A stretch of DNA of 64,000 nt from NCBI RefSeq assembly GCF_001458595.1, contig NZ_LN890327.1:547293-611292 (forward strand), given 5' to 3'. Within the stretch, counting starts at the first letter, position 1, and each line of letters starts with the position of its first letter. This DNA comes from Clostridium neonatale (GTDB lineage Bacteria > Bacillota > Clostridia > Clostridiales > Clostridiaceae). Position numbers and translations under genes: made by a program. Below, in pieces: positions 17,664 to 27,092 of this stretch. The notes under the pieces were generated by a model. That model did not search any database and had not been told where the DNA came from. It saw only the letters and a program-made list of their open reading frames with translations.

Positions 17664-18623
17664 ATGAACATATCACAAGTTAATGTTAAATTAACTGGAC
17701 AAGATATTTTAAGTATAATAAATGAATTTATTAATATCGATGGATTAAATTTAGAAAAGATAATAATTGAGGATGGGATAATTCTTGAAGGAAGTTTTCA
17801 TAAAGGAATTACTATAAATTTTTCAGCTAAAGCAGAAATAGTAGAATGTGAAAATAATAAAATATTTGTAAGGCTTGCAAAAGTTAAAATCTTAAAACTT
17901 GGTGTTTTTAGAATTTTACGAAGTTTTGCATTAAAGCAACTAACAAAGATTTGTGAACAATTTGGAATAACAAATGAAAAAGAAGTCGCTGTAATAGATA
18001 TAAATAAGGTATTAAAAGATGTTCCTTATGTGAATATTAATATAGATGATATATATATAAAGAAAAATGAAGTTTATGTTGAAGTGAATAATGTTGAGGT
18101 ATCAATAGCAGGCACATTGATTAAAAAAGTTGAAGATGAAGAAGTCAATGAAGAGGAAAAGTCAGAAGTAGATTTAGAAAGCATTAAAAAAGTTAAAGAT
18201 AATTATTCTAAGGGAAGAGAAATTTTAAAGAATAAGATGTCTGATAATGGAAAGAAATATAGTGATTACATATTTGTATTGCCGGATATAGTTACATTAA
18301 TATATAGGCTTCTTAAGGATAAAAATGTACCTGTAAGAACTAAAGTTATAATATCAGCAGCAATTGCTTATGTTACAGTTCCAACAGATATGATACCTGA
18401 TAGAATACCACTAATAGGTAAGATTGATGATGTTGCAGTAGTATTTTTTGCCTTAAATAGAATAGTTAAGGATGTTCCATTAGAAATTATTGTAGAAAAT
18501 TGGGAAGGAAATAATGATATACTTCTGGTTCTTACTAGTGGATTAGATTATTTAATTAATTTTACAAAAGCTAAAAATGTAGAGAGCCTTTATAATGTAA
18601 TATCAGAATTATCAACATTATAA
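17664..18623 (+). CDS. DUF1232 (YkvA-like) domain protein with an N-terminal beta-rich domain
   Basis: A 319-residue protein. The C-terminal half (~205-300) is a DUF1232 domain: VTLIYRLLKDKNVPVRTKVI, AYVTVPTDMIPDRIPLIGKI and DDVAVVFFALNRI. The N-terminal ~150 residues alternate short hydrophobic and charged strands and may resemble DUF2993-type lipid-binding folds, which is a guess. An acidic linker (DEEVNEEEKSEVD) joins them. It lies directly upstream of the RNase H gene (19-bp gap). The function is unknown. Confidence 0.75.
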   Translation: MNISQVNVKLTGQDILSIINEFINIDGLNLEKIIIEDGIILEGSFHKGITINFSAKAEIVECENNKIFVRLAKVKILKLGVFRILRSFALKQLTKICEQFGITNEKEVAVIDINKVLKDVPYVNINIDDIYIKKNEVYVEVNNVEVSIAGTLIKKVEDEEVNEEEKSEVDLESIKKVKDNYSKGREILKNKMSDNGKKYSDYIFVLPDIVTLIYRLLKDKNVPVRTKVIISAAIAYVTVPTDMIPDRIPLIGKIDDVAVVFFALNRIVKDVPLEIIVENWEGNNDILLVLTSGLDYLINFTKAKNVESLYNVISELSTL

Positions 18624-18642
18624 AATGTGAAAGGAAAATATC

Positions 18643-19593
18643 ATGGGAAAGAAAGTTTATGCAATTCAATATGGATTTGATTTTGATAATAATAAAAAAA
18701 TAGAAAATGAAATAGTAAATACATGGTCAGAATGCTTAAAGTATGTTAAAGGTGTAAAGGGAGCAAAATATAAAAGTTTTGAAGATTTAGAAGAAGCAAA
18801 AGCATATCTAAATGAAGGAAATAGAATGCTTAAAAAATGTGACAATACCTATCCAAAAGACTGTCTTCATATTTATGTAGATGGAAGTTATAATTCAACG
18901 AGTAATAAATACTCTTATGGTGTGGTTGCTGTAAGAGATAATGTTGTTGAATATATAGAAAGTGGAAGTGATAATAGTGATTCAGAAAATAATATAAGAC
19001 AGATTGCAGGAGAACTCCAAGGGGCATTTAAAGCCTTAGAATATGCAGTTAATAAAAATGAGAAAAAACTTGTATTATTTCATGATTATGAAGGAATAGC
19101 TCATCACGCAACAGGAGCATGGCAAAGAAAAGAAGTTTCTTCAGAAAAGTATTATAATGATATGCAAAAGCTTATGAATACGGGGATTGATGTTATTTTT
19201 GTAAAAGTAGATAGTCACACCGGTGATTTATTTAATGAATTGGTAGATGAAAAGTGTAAAGAATGTTTAGGAATACCTTCTGATAGAATGGTCGAAAAAC
19301 ATCTTTCTAAAAATAAAATATATGTGAGCGATGTTAAAGTGAAAAATGAAATTTTAGCTATTGCACCTAATGGTAACAAAAATATATGTATAGCTGGTGA
19401 AAACAGTAAAATAGACACAGATGAAGATATCATAACAAATGAAGTTTCTGAGCATGATGAAGAAAAAGAGAAGTTTGAAAATATATTAAATGTGTATAAA
19501 GTGGATAAGGAACAAGGGGAAAAGATAATATCAAAACTTTTAAGTAAGGAAAAAGAAAGATTTATATTTTATTTGCTAGAAGATAAAATGTAA
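18643..19593 (+). CDS. rnhA: Ribonuclease H with N-terminal viroplasmin (RNA:DNA hybrid-binding) domain
   Basis: Residues 1-60 form a caulimovirus-viroplasmin-type domain (KKVYAIQYGFD, TWSECLKYVKGVKGAKYKSF), as in eukaryotic and many clostridial RNase H1 proteins, which binds RNA:DNA hybrids. Residues ~75-210 form the RNase H fold with the catalytic acids visible in HIYVDGSYN, AGELQGAFKALEYA, LFHDYEGI and VDSHTGDLFNELVDEKCK. A ~100-residue C-terminal extension (after ~215) is charged and unassigned. It is expected to remove RNA from hybrids and R-loops. Confidence 0.9.
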   Translation: MGKKVYAIQYGFDFDNNKKIENEIVNTWSECLKYVKGVKGAKYKSFEDLEEAKAYLNEGNRMLKKCDNTYPKDCLHIYVDGSYNSTSNKYSYGVVAVRDNVVEYIESGSDNSDSENNIRQIAGELQGAFKALEYAVNKNEKKLVLFHDYEGIAHHATGAWQRKEVSSEKYYNDMQKLMNTGIDVIFVKVDSHTGDLFNELVDEKCKECLGIPSDRMVEKHLSKNKIYVSDVKVKNEILAIAPNGNKNICIAGENSKIDTDEDIITNEVSEHDEEKEKFENILNVYKVDKEQGEKIISKLLSKEKERFIFYLLEDKM

Positions 19594-19670
19594 AAGAATT
19601 TAGCATGAATAACTTTTTTAATAATACATAACATACATATATAAAAAATAATTTTAAAGTAGGTGTTGTT

Positions 19671-19844
19671 ATGGGAAGATTTATTAAAGGAATGGCTGCA
19701 GGGGTATTAATTGGAGTTGCAGTTGAAATGATGATGTTACCAAATTGCGATAGAAGAACTAGAAGAAGAATGAAAAGAGCGGGAGAAAAGATGAGATCTA
19801 TGATGGAAGATACGTATGATGGAATGCAAAATTTTATAAGATAA
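19671..19844 (+). CDS. Small YtxH-like membrane protein (57 aa)
   Basis: A short ORF starting MGRFIKGMAAGVLIGVAVEM, one hydrophobic helix, followed by a strongly basic segment (DRRTRRRMKRAGEKMRSM). The helix-then-charged-coil arrangement and length resemble YtxH-like general stress proteins. The RBS is weak (AGTAGGTG). A terminator follows. The function is unknown. Confidence 0.7.
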   Translation: MGRFIKGMAAGVLIGVAVEMMMLPNCDRRTRRRMKRAGEKMRSMMEDTYDGMQNFIR

Positions 19845-19865
19845 CTGAATATATTTTAAAGTAAA

Positions 19866-19915
19866 AAAGAAGATGAAAAATTGTTTATTAATGAGTGATT
19901 TTGCATCTTCTTTTT
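19866..19915 (+). terminator. Terminator after the small YtxH-like gene
   Basis: AAGAAGATG pairs with CATCTTCTT and is followed by a T-run. The remaining ~240 bp to the next gene are very A+T-rich and hold no recognisable gene. Confidence 0.8.
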
Positions 19916-20158
19916 ATATATATAATCAAATAAATATATTATAGAATAATAAATTCTAATAATTAGATTATAAAAATATATGATTAAAAATGTATTAGAT
20001 AATAATTAATAGTAATTATTATGAATAATTGAATAAAAAAAGAAAAAAATTAGTAAAATATATATTTTTTTATGCAGTATTTTATAAATTTATGTTATAA
20101 TCTAAGTAAAATTACATTAACCAATTAAATAATTTGTTGAATAGAGAAGGATGTATAA

Positions 20159-21466
20159 ATGGAGATACTATCATTAGGGGAAAAGATTAAAAGAAAAAGA
20201 AAACAAATGAATATGACTTTAAAAGACTTGGCTAAAGATAGGATAACACCCGGACAAATCAGCTTAGTTGAATCTGGTCGGTCTAATCCTTCAGTTGATC
20301 TTCTTGAATATTTAGCAGATTCGCTAGATACTACGGTTGAATATTTAATGGAATCAGAAGAGAGCCAAGCTGAAAAGATTAGTATTTACTATGAACAAAT
20401 AGGTGAAGCATGCATTCTACAAGGGGACTATGAAAAAGGACAAAGATACATAGATAATGCTTTATATTATTCTGAAAAGTATAACTTAGAGTATAGAAAA
20501 GCTAAAATATTATTTATTACAGCAAAGTCATATATGATAAAAAAAGATTTTCCTATGGCTCAAAAGTTTTTTTTATCATCCAATGTAATATTTGTAAAAA
20601 ACAATAATTATGAGGAAATAATAAAAACTTTCATTAATCTAGCTAATATAGCATTAGAGTTACGAGCATATCATTCTGCAAGCAGTTACTTAAAACAAGC
20701 GGAAAAAGTATATGTGGATAATGAAGTTATTGATGATTTATTAATAGGAGAAATTCATTATAACCTTGCAAGAACATACTTTGATATAGAAGATATGGAG
20801 AATGCCTTAAAATATTCATATTTAGCTAAAGATAAGTTTGAGCAAATGTATAATGATAAAGAGTATGCAAAAAACTTATTTTATCTTGCAGAAGAATTTA
20901 GCAAAAAAGGAGATCTAATTAATTCATTAAAATACTCTAAAAAATCATTAGAAGTATATAGGAAGATAGAACATAATAAAAATATAGTTGAAATTGAAAG
21001 AACACTTGGAGAACTATTTTATGAATTAGATGATTTAAATGAATCATTTAAACATTTTGATATTTCAAAAAATGTCGGTTATCAAAGCCGTGTAGGATCT
21101 ATAAATGACACACTTATAGGAATCTGTAATAATTACTTAAAAGTGAAAGATATTAAAAAGTGCGAAGAAATTTTGATCAATATAGAAGATGTTTTAGATG
21201 AAAATGATATAGATAGAATCATTCAATGTAATTTGATTAGATATACTATATATAACATAGAAGGACAAGCAGATGAGGCAAAAGAAGTTTTAATAAATAC
21301 ATACTATATAGCTAAAGAAAATGGAAAATTAGCTAAGGCAGGAGAATTAGCTATGAGGGTTGGTAAATATTTCATAGATAGAAAAGATGAAGAACAAGCA
21401 ACATATTATTTAAATGAAGGTATTAAATTATTTAATGAGTCAGAAAAAATAAAAACTAATAAGTAA
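20159..21466 (+). CDS. HTH (XRE)-TPR transcriptional regulator, copy 1
   Basis: Residues 1-65 are an XRE/Cro-type helix-turn-helix (LGEKIKRKRKQMNMTLKDLA, TPGQISLVESGRSNPSVDLL). The remaining ~370 residues are helical tetratricopeptide-like repeats, for example GDYEKGQRYIDNALYYSEKY, AKILFITAKSYMIKKDF and GDLINSLKYSKKSLEVYRKI. This architecture is that of RRNPP-type peptide-responsive regulators (PlcR, Rgg, clostridial Qsr/Qss). The 435-aa length is typical. A paralogue follows 13 bp downstream. No obvious secreted-peptide gene lies between or after them. Confidence 0.85.
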   Translation: MEILSLGEKIKRKRKQMNMTLKDLAKDRITPGQISLVESGRSNPSVDLLEYLADSLDTTVEYLMESEESQAEKISIYYEQIGEACILQGDYEKGQRYIDNALYYSEKYNLEYRKAKILFITAKSYMIKKDFPMAQKFFLSSNVIFVKNNNYEEIIKTFINLANIALELRAYHSASSYLKQAEKVYVDNEVIDDLLIGEIHYNLARTYFDIEDMENALKYSYLAKDKFEQMYNDKEYAKNLFYLAEEFSKKGDLINSLKYSKKSLEVYRKIEHNKNIVEIERTLGELFYELDDLNESFKHFDISKNVGYQSRVGSINDTLIGICNNYLKVKDIKKCEEILINIEDVLDENDIDRIIQCNLIRYTIYNIEGQADEAKEVLINTYYIAKENGKLAKAGELAMRVGKYFIDRKDEEQATYYLNEGIKLFNESEKIKTNK

Positions 21467-21479
21467 ATGGGTGATATAT

Positions 21480-22319
21480 GTGGAAATACTATCTACTGGT
21501 GAAAAAATAAAGAGGGCTAGAATTTTTAAGGGCATTACCTTAAAGGAATTATGCCAAGATAAAATATCTATTGCTAAAATGAGCTGTATAGAAAATGGGA
21601 AAGTTAAGGCTGATAAAGAGTTATTGCAATACATTGCAGATAAAATAGAAATAGATGTTGATTATTTATTAGAAGATGTTTATGATCAGCTTTATAACAA
21701 TCTAATAAGTCTAAGAAAAAATGTATCATGTTATGATGGTTCAGAAGAAAAATTAATAGATAATATAGAGTATGCAATTAAGTATGAATATTTTGATTTA
21801 GCATTTGAATTAATGCACATTTTATTTTCTTGTTATGTTGAGGAAAATAAAGTAGAAAAAATTCAGCTTATTGTATCACAATATTATGATTTATTCGTAG
21901 GTGAAACAGAAAAAGCAATACAAGAAATAACCGAAGGAATAAAAATATTCCCAAAAGACAATAATGAAAGACATGTAGAATTTTTGAATTATTGTATAAA
22001 AATTTTAATTGATAACAATGAATATCAAATTGCTTATGATATTGCAGAAGAAGCTTTAAATATGGCAATAATTACTGATAATATTAGATTAATAGAAAAG
22101 TCATATTATTTAAAAGGAACTATACTTCAAAAAATGGATAGACTAAAGGAAGCTGAAAGATATATGAATTTATCCTTAGATTCTTTATTTAAGTTTGGAT
22201 CTAGAGAGGAAAGAAAAGACAGATATATAGATATGGCTAAGCTATATTATGAACTTGGTGATACTATTGATTCGTTGAAATATTTTAATTTAGCATTTGC
22301 AGTGGATAAAAAACTATAA
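21480..22319 (+). CDS. HTH (XRE)-TPR transcriptional regulator, copy 2 (shorter)
   Basis: A paralogue of the preceding gene. The GTG at 21480 is chosen because it gives VEILSTGEKIKRARIFKGIT, aligning exactly with MEILSLGEKIKRKRKQMNMT of copy 1, and follows a GGGTGAT RBS; a GTG at 21471 is possible. The HTH (IAKMSCIENGKVKADKELLQ) is followed by ~215 residues of TPR-like helices, fewer than in copy 1. It is cotranscribed with copy 1 and ends before a terminator. Probably a peptide- or protein-sensing regulator; its target is unknown. Confidence 0.8.
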   Translation: MEILSTGEKIKRARIFKGITLKELCQDKISIAKMSCIENGKVKADKELLQYIADKIEIDVDYLLEDVYDQLYNNLISLRKNVSCYDGSEEKLIDNIEYAIKYEYFDLAFELMHILFSCYVEENKVEKIQLIVSQYYDLFVGETEKAIQEITEGIKIFPKDNNERHVEFLNYCIKILIDNNEYQIAYDIAEEALNMAIITDNIRLIEKSYYLKGTILQKMDRLKEAERYMNLSLDSLFKFGSREERKDRYIDMAKLYYELGDTIDSLKYFNLAFAVDKKL

Positions 22320-22328
22320 TTATATGTG

Positions 22329-22380
22329 AAAAGAAGACTATCTAATCTTAATGAAATTTATGGATAATCTTCTTTTATTT
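22329..22380 (+). terminator. Terminator after the HTH-TPR pair
   Basis: AAAAGAAGA..ATC pairs with GAT..TCTTCTTTT, an imperfect stem ending in a T-rich run. Confidence 0.65.
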
Positions 22381-22475
22381 ATATATTTTTAAGGTGAATT
22401 TAATTATTAAATCATAGAAAATAATATATAATTAATATAGTAATATTATTTTATAATGAATAAGGGGGCGTAAAA

Positions 22476-23957
22476 GTGGATAGTACTTTATCAAAAATTC
22501 TTGAATATGGACCTATAGTTTTATTGGTAATTATTTTATTAGCTATAATACTAGCCTTTTGGCGTAAGGTTCCAGCAGATAAGGCAATGGTTATTACAGG
22601 TCTTAAAAAGAGGGTGTTAACAGGAAAAGGTGGTTTTATAATCCCAATTCTTGAAACATGGTGTACAATTTCATTAGAAAATATATCTATGACAACAGAT
22701 GTTAAAGAAGCACCATCTCAGCAAGGTATTTTTGTTGATGTAACAGGAACAGCGGTGGTAAAGGTTGAAAATAAAACAGAAAGTGTATATAAAGCAGTTG
22801 AACAATTTTGTAATGGAAATGCAAAGAATACCACTGTTGTTATAAGAGCAATGGTAGAGCCAGTTCTTGAAGGCCGCTTAAGAGGGATAGTATCAACAAT
22901 GACTGTGGAACAAATTAATAATGATCGTTCTGCATTCGAAAAAAAAGTTGAAGAAGATATAAAAAGAGAACTTGGAGAAATGGGTTTGCAATTAATTTCT
23001 TATTCTATCTTGCAAATATCAACACAAGGTGGATACTTGGAAAATAGAGCTAGACCACAAGTTGCTCAATCTAAAGCGGACGCAGAAGTTGCAGAAGCAG
23101 AAAGAAAAAGAGACACTGATATCAAAACTGCTGAGGCAATAAGAGAAGGTGAAAAGGTTAAACTTTCAGCAGATACTGAAATTGCAGCAGCAGAAAGAGA
23201 TAAGAGAATAAGGGTTGAACAATTTAGAGCAGAACAAGATAGGGCTAAAGCAGAAGCGGATATTGCGTATAGTTTAAAAGAGATAGAAAAGCAATCAGAA
23301 GTAGAAAAAGAAAAAGCATTACTTGCTGAACAAGCAGCAATTAGAGTAGAAAAAGAACTTATAGCTAAAGTAGAAAAACCAGCTGATGCAGAAAAGACAA
23401 AAATGGCAATATATGCGGATGCTAAAAAAATTCAAGCAATAAAAGAAGCAGAAGCTGAAGCAGAAAAAATAAGAATAGAAGCAATAGCCAAAGCAGAAGC
23501 AAAAAAGATAGAAGCTCAAGCAGAAGCAGAAGCTATAAGAGCTAAGGGACAAGCAGAAGCAGAAGCAATAAAGGCTAAAGGTATTGCAGAAGCAGAAGCT
23601 AAAGACAGATTAGCAGATGCTATGTCTAAGTACGGGGAAGCTGCAATAGCAGAGATGCTAATTTCAAGTCTTCCACAAATAATGGAACAAGTAGCTAAAC
23701 CGATGAGTAATATTGATAAGATAACTGTCATTGATACTGGTGATGGAAAAGGTGGAGCATCTTCAATAGCTAAAACAGTAACGAATGTTGTAGGATCAGG
23801 GTTTGAAGTTTTAAAAGATTTAACAGGTCTTGATGTATCAGAAATATTGAAATCATATATAAAATCAAAAGAAAATGGTAAAGTGGATATGGATGAAATC
23901 GTAGAAGCTTTAAAAAATAAAGAGGTTAACAAGGAAAATACTTTTGATAAAGAATAA
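22476..23957 (+). CDS. floT: Flotillin-like membrane scaffold protein
   Basis: A 493-residue SPFH/flotillin protein. One N-terminal membrane helix (GPIVLLVIILLAIILAFW) is followed by the SPFH domain (KVPADKAMVITGLKKRVLTG ... LRGIVSTMTVEQINNDRSAF) and then a ~200-residue Ala/Glu-rich coiled coil with repeated EAEA motifs. Flotillins organise membrane microdomains. The start is GTG after GGGGGCG. The length and the long coiled coil favour FloT/YuaG over the shorter FloA. It stands alone rather than with an NfeD gene. A long-hairpin repeat begins at its stop codon. Confidence 0.93.
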   Translation: MDSTLSKILEYGPIVLLVIILLAIILAFWRKVPADKAMVITGLKKRVLTGKGGFIIPILETWCTISLENISMTTDVKEAPSQQGIFVDVTGTAVVKVENKTESVYKAVEQFCNGNAKNTTVVIRAMVEPVLEGRLRGIVSTMTVEQINNDRSAFEKKVEEDIKRELGEMGLQLISYSILQISTQGGYLENRARPQVAQSKADAEVAEAERKRDTDIKTAEAIREGEKVKLSADTEIAAAERDKRIRVEQFRAEQDRAKAEADIAYSLKEIEKQSEVEKEKALLAEQAAIRVEKELIAKVEKPADAEKTKMAIYADAKKIQAIKEAEAEAEKIRIEAIAKAEAKKIEAQAEAEAIRAKGQAEAEAIKAKGIAEAEAKDRLADAMSKYGEAAIAEMLISSLPQIMEQVAKPMSNIDKITVIDTGDGKGGASSIAKTVTNVVGSGFEVLKDLTGLDVSEILKSYIKSKENGKVDMDEIVEALKNKEVNKENTFDKE

Positions 23958-24176
23958 AGTTTAATACAAGTGAAATAAAGCTCTTAAGTTCTGCTGGCTT
24001 GCTATAAAAATAAAGCTACGAATTTAAATATCACTGATTGAAGCAAAACTGTTTGTTTTGATGAAAAAGAGGACAAACAATTTTAGAACAATCCATTGAT
24101 GTAAAAGTTCTAAAGATTCATTTTTGAATGCAAGTAACTGCAGAGCATTAGAGCTTTATTTTTTTGTATTTATTAG
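23952..24176 (+). repeat. Long-hairpin 3'-UTR repeat, copy a
   Basis: About 225 bp that fold back on themselves over the full length: GAAATAAAGCTCT near the 5' end pairs with AGAGCTTTATTT at the 3' end, and CTTGCTATAAAAATAAAGC pairs imperfectly with a segment ending GAATGCAAG. The core is GGACAAACAATTTTAGAACA. The element starts GAATAAAGTTTAATAC, overlapping the floT stop codon. Two relatives lie at 41751-41986 and 42276-42509. The T-run at the 3' end may let it act as a terminator. Confidence 0.8.
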
Positions 24177-24235
24177 GCAGTAATATGTCTAACTTCATTT
24201 ATATTTAAAAAAATTATAAAAAATCTAAAATACAC

Positions 24236-24265
24236 TTTGACTTTCTTTGACCTTTGTATTATTAT
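24236..24265 (+). promoter_or_regulatory. clpB promoter with overlapping CtsR operator
   Basis: TTTGACTTTCTTTGACC (24236-24252) is the reverse complement of GGTCAAAGAAAGTCAAA and matches the CtsR heptad direct repeat (RGTCAAA-NAN-RGTCAAA). It overlaps a -35 TTGACT (24237-24242) that has a TATTAT -10 at 24260-24265, 17 bp away. CtsR is the class III heat-shock repressor of Firmicutes; binding here would block RNA polymerase. Confidence 0.9.
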
Positions 24266-24395
24266 ATATGTATAGAAATAAAGAAAATATCAAAAATATA
24301 TTTAAGCAAATATATTAAATTATTTGGGAAAGATATATTTTGAATGCTTTATATTTAAGTATTGAATGTAGTTTATGTAAAAGGGAGGAAAGATT

Positions 24396-27005
24396 ATGAA
24401 TATTGATAAAATGACATTAAGAGTACAACAAGCATTAAGTGATGCTAATGCTACTGCTGTTAAGTACAATAATGCTCAAATAGATTTAATTCATCTTTTT
24501 TCTGCGCTTGTAGAACAAGAAGATGGATTAGTACCTAACATATTTACTAAGATGGGGGTAAATATGAAGGCATTATCTAGCTCAATAAATAGTGCCTTAG
24601 ATAGCATGCCAAAGGTCACAGGAGAAGGTCTTGGTAATGTATATATAACAAGAAAAGTTGATGAAGCATTAATTAAAGCAGAAGAAATTTCTAAGAAATT
24701 CGAAGATTCATATATAAGTGTTGAACATTTGATGCTTGCTATTATGGATGTTGATAAAAATACAGAAGTTTCAAAAATATTAAAACAATACAATATAACA
24801 AAGGATAATTTTTTAAAAGTATTATCAGAAGTACGTGGAAGTCAAAGGGTTGAGACTCAAGATCCAGAAGGAACTTATGATGCACTTGCTAAATATGGTA
24901 CTAATTTAGTTGAATTAGCTAAAAAGCATAAGTTAGATCCAGTTATAGGCAGAGATGAAGAAATAAGAAGAACCATAAGAATATTATCAAGAAGAACAAA
25001 AAATAATCCAGTTCTTATTGGTGAACCAGGTGTTGGTAAAACTGCAATAGTTGAAGGACTTGCAGAAAGAATAGTAAGAGGCGATGTGCCAGAAGGATTA
25101 AAAGATAAGATTATATTCTCATTGGATATGGGAGCATTAATTGCAGGTGCTAAATATAGAGGTGAATTTGAAGAAAGATTAAAAGCAGTACTTAAAGAAG
25201 TATCAAATAGTGAAGGAAGAATTCTATTATTTATAGATGAAATTCACACTATAGTAGGTGCAGGTAAAACTGATGGTGCAATGGATGCAGGTAATTTAAT
25301 TAAGCCGCTTTTAGCAAGAGGAGAGCTTCATTGTTTAGGTGCTACAACTTTTGATGAATACAGACAATATATTGAAAAGGATAAAGCACTTGAAAGAAGA
25401 TTCCAACCAGTTATTGTTGATGAACCAAGTGTAGAAGATACAATTGCAATACTTAGAGGATTAAAAGAAAGATTCGAAATTCATCATGGAATAAGAATTC
25501 ATGATTCAGCAATTGTAGCTGCTGCAAAACTTTCTGATAGATATATTCAAGATAGATTCATGCCAGATAAGGCAATTGATTTAATTGATGAAGCTGGTGC
25601 AATGATAAGATCAGAAATAGACTCTCTTCCAACAGAACTTGATGTTGTAAGAAGAAATATCTTCAAATTGGAAATAGAAAAAGAAGCATTGTCTAAAGAA
25701 AAAGACGAAGGTTCTATAAAGAGACTAAGTGATGTTGAAAAAGAATTAGCTGAACTTAAAGAAAAAAATGATGAAATGACTGCTAAATATACAAAGGAAA
25801 AAGAAAATATTACAGCTATAAAAACTTTAAAGAGCAAATTGGATGAAGCTAGAGGAGAAATAGAAGCAGCTCAAAGGAATTTTGACTATAATAAGGTAGC
25901 AGAGATTCAATATAGCATAATTCCAAAACTTGAAGAAGAGATAAAGCAAAAAGAATCAGAGACAAAAGAAAACTATGAAGGCGCTTTATTAAAAGAAGAA
26001 GTAACAGAAGAAGAAGTTTCAGCTGTACTTTCTAAGTGGACTGGAATTCCTGTTTCAAGACTACTTGAAGGTGAAAGAGAAAAATTATTAAGACTTGAAG
26101 ACGATATGAGTCAAAGAGTAATAGGCCAAGGAGAAGCAGTTGAAGCTGTAACTAATGCTATTTTAAGAGCAAGAGCTGGACTTAAAGATGTAAATAGGCC
26201 AATTGGTTCATTTATTTTTTTAGGACCTACAGGTGTAGGTAAAACTGAACTTGCTAAAACATTAGCTAGAAACCTATTCGATTCAGAAGAAAACATTATA
26301 CGTATTGATATGTCAGAATATATGGAGAAGCATGCTGTTTCAAGATTAGTTGGAGCGCCTCCAGGATATGTTGGATATGATGAAGGTGGTCAGTTAACTG
26401 AAGCTGTAAGACGTAATCCATATAGTGTAATATTATTTGATGAAATTGAAAAGGCACATGAAGATGTATTTAATATATTTCTTCAAATTTTAGATGATGG
26501 AAGACTTACAGATAATAAAGGTAAGACAGTAGATTTTAAAAATACAATAATTATTATGACATCTAATATTGGAAGTCAATATTTATTGGAGAATAACAAT
26601 GAAGATGCTGTTCAGCCTGAAATAAAAGATAAGGTAATGAATGAGTTAAAACTAAGATTTAAACCAGAATTTTTAAACAGAGTTGATGATATAATTATGT
26701 TTAAACCATTATCTGAATCTGGAATTAAGAAGATTATCGATATCTTCTTAAAAGATGTTTCAAGAAGATTAAAAGAAAAGAATATTGAAATTGAAGTTAC
26801 AGATGCAGCAAAGACTATAATGGCAAATGAAGGCTATGATGTAGTTTATGGAGCAAGACCTTTAAAGAGATATATTCAAAATACTTTAGAGAATAGACTT
26901 GCAAGGATGATAATTAGGGGAGACATTAATTATGGATCTAAAGTAAGGATTGATGGGGGAGGTGATGAAATCACAATTACACCAGTTCTTATGCCAGTTG
27001 AATAA
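24396..27005 (+). CDS. clpB: ClpB disaggregase chaperone
   Basis: This hexameric AAA+ machine rescues aggregated proteins with DnaK. The 869 residues hold the N domain (two Clp repeats, ~1-145), AAA1 with Walker A GEPGVGKTA (~209) and the pore motif AGAKYRGEFEERL, the long coiled-coil M domain (~400-530) that distinguishes ClpB from ClpA/C, AAA2 with GPTGVGKTELA (~610) and pore loop GAPPGYVGYDEGG, and the C-terminal D2-small domain. The RBS GGGAGGAAAG precedes the ATG. It is monocistronic under a CtsR operator and followed by a terminator. Confidence 0.98.
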   Translation: MNIDKMTLRVQQALSDANATAVKYNNAQIDLIHLFSALVEQEDGLVPNIFTKMGVNMKALSSSINSALDSMPKVTGEGLGNVYITRKVDEALIKAEEISKKFEDSYISVEHLMLAIMDVDKNTEVSKILKQYNITKDNFLKVLSEVRGSQRVETQDPEGTYDALAKYGTNLVELAKKHKLDPVIGRDEEIRRTIRILSRRTKNNPVLIGEPGVGKTAIVEGLAERIVRGDVPEGLKDKIIFSLDMGALIAGAKYRGEFEERLKAVLKEVSNSEGRILLFIDEIHTIVGAGKTDGAMDAGNLIKPLLARGELHCLGATTFDEYRQYIEKDKALERRFQPVIVDEPSVEDTIAILRGLKERFEIHHGIRIHDSAIVAAAKLSDRYIQDRFMPDKAIDLIDEAGAMIRSEIDSLPTELDVVRRNIFKLEIEKEALSKEKDEGSIKRLSDVEKELAELKEKNDEMTAKYTKEKENITAIKTLKSKLDEARGEIEAAQRNFDYNKVAEIQYSIIPKLEEEIKQKESETKENYEGALLKEEVTEEEVSAVLSKWTGIPVSRLLEGEREKLLRLEDDMSQRVIGQGEAVEAVTNAILRARAGLKDVNRPIGSFIFLGPTGVGKTELAKTLARNLFDSEENIIRIDMSEYMEKHAVSRLVGAPPGYVGYDEGGQLTEAVRRNPYSVILFDEIEKAHEDVFNIFLQILDDGRLTDNKGKTVDFKNTIIIMTSNIGSQYLLENNNEDAVQPEIKDKVMNELKLRFKPEFLNRVDDIIMFKPLSESGIKKIIDIFLKDVSRRLKEKNIEIEVTDAAKTIMANEGYDVVYGARPLKRYIQNTLENRLARMIIRGDINYGSKVRIDGGGDEITITPVLMPVE

Positions 27006-27018
27006 TAAAAGTAATTAG

Positions 27019-27047
27019 GCAGGAAATGTATTGTTTCCTGCTTTTTT
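27019..27047 (+). terminator. Terminator of clpB
   Basis: A perfect 8-bp stem GCAGGAAA / TTTCCTGC is followed by T6. Confidence 0.93.
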
Positions 27048-27048
27048 A

Positions 27049-27092
27049 TTCTTTAGGAAATTATATTGATGGACAATCTGTGGAGGAGGTAC
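27049..27092. repeat. Dispersed 44-bp repeat, copy 2
   Basis: Matches 9817-9860 (GAAATTATATTG-TGGACAATCT). The ~280 bp after it (27093-27371) hold no recognised gene. A 70-codon open frame runs through the clpB terminator and this repeat but has no RBS or family resemblance. Confidence 0.55.
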
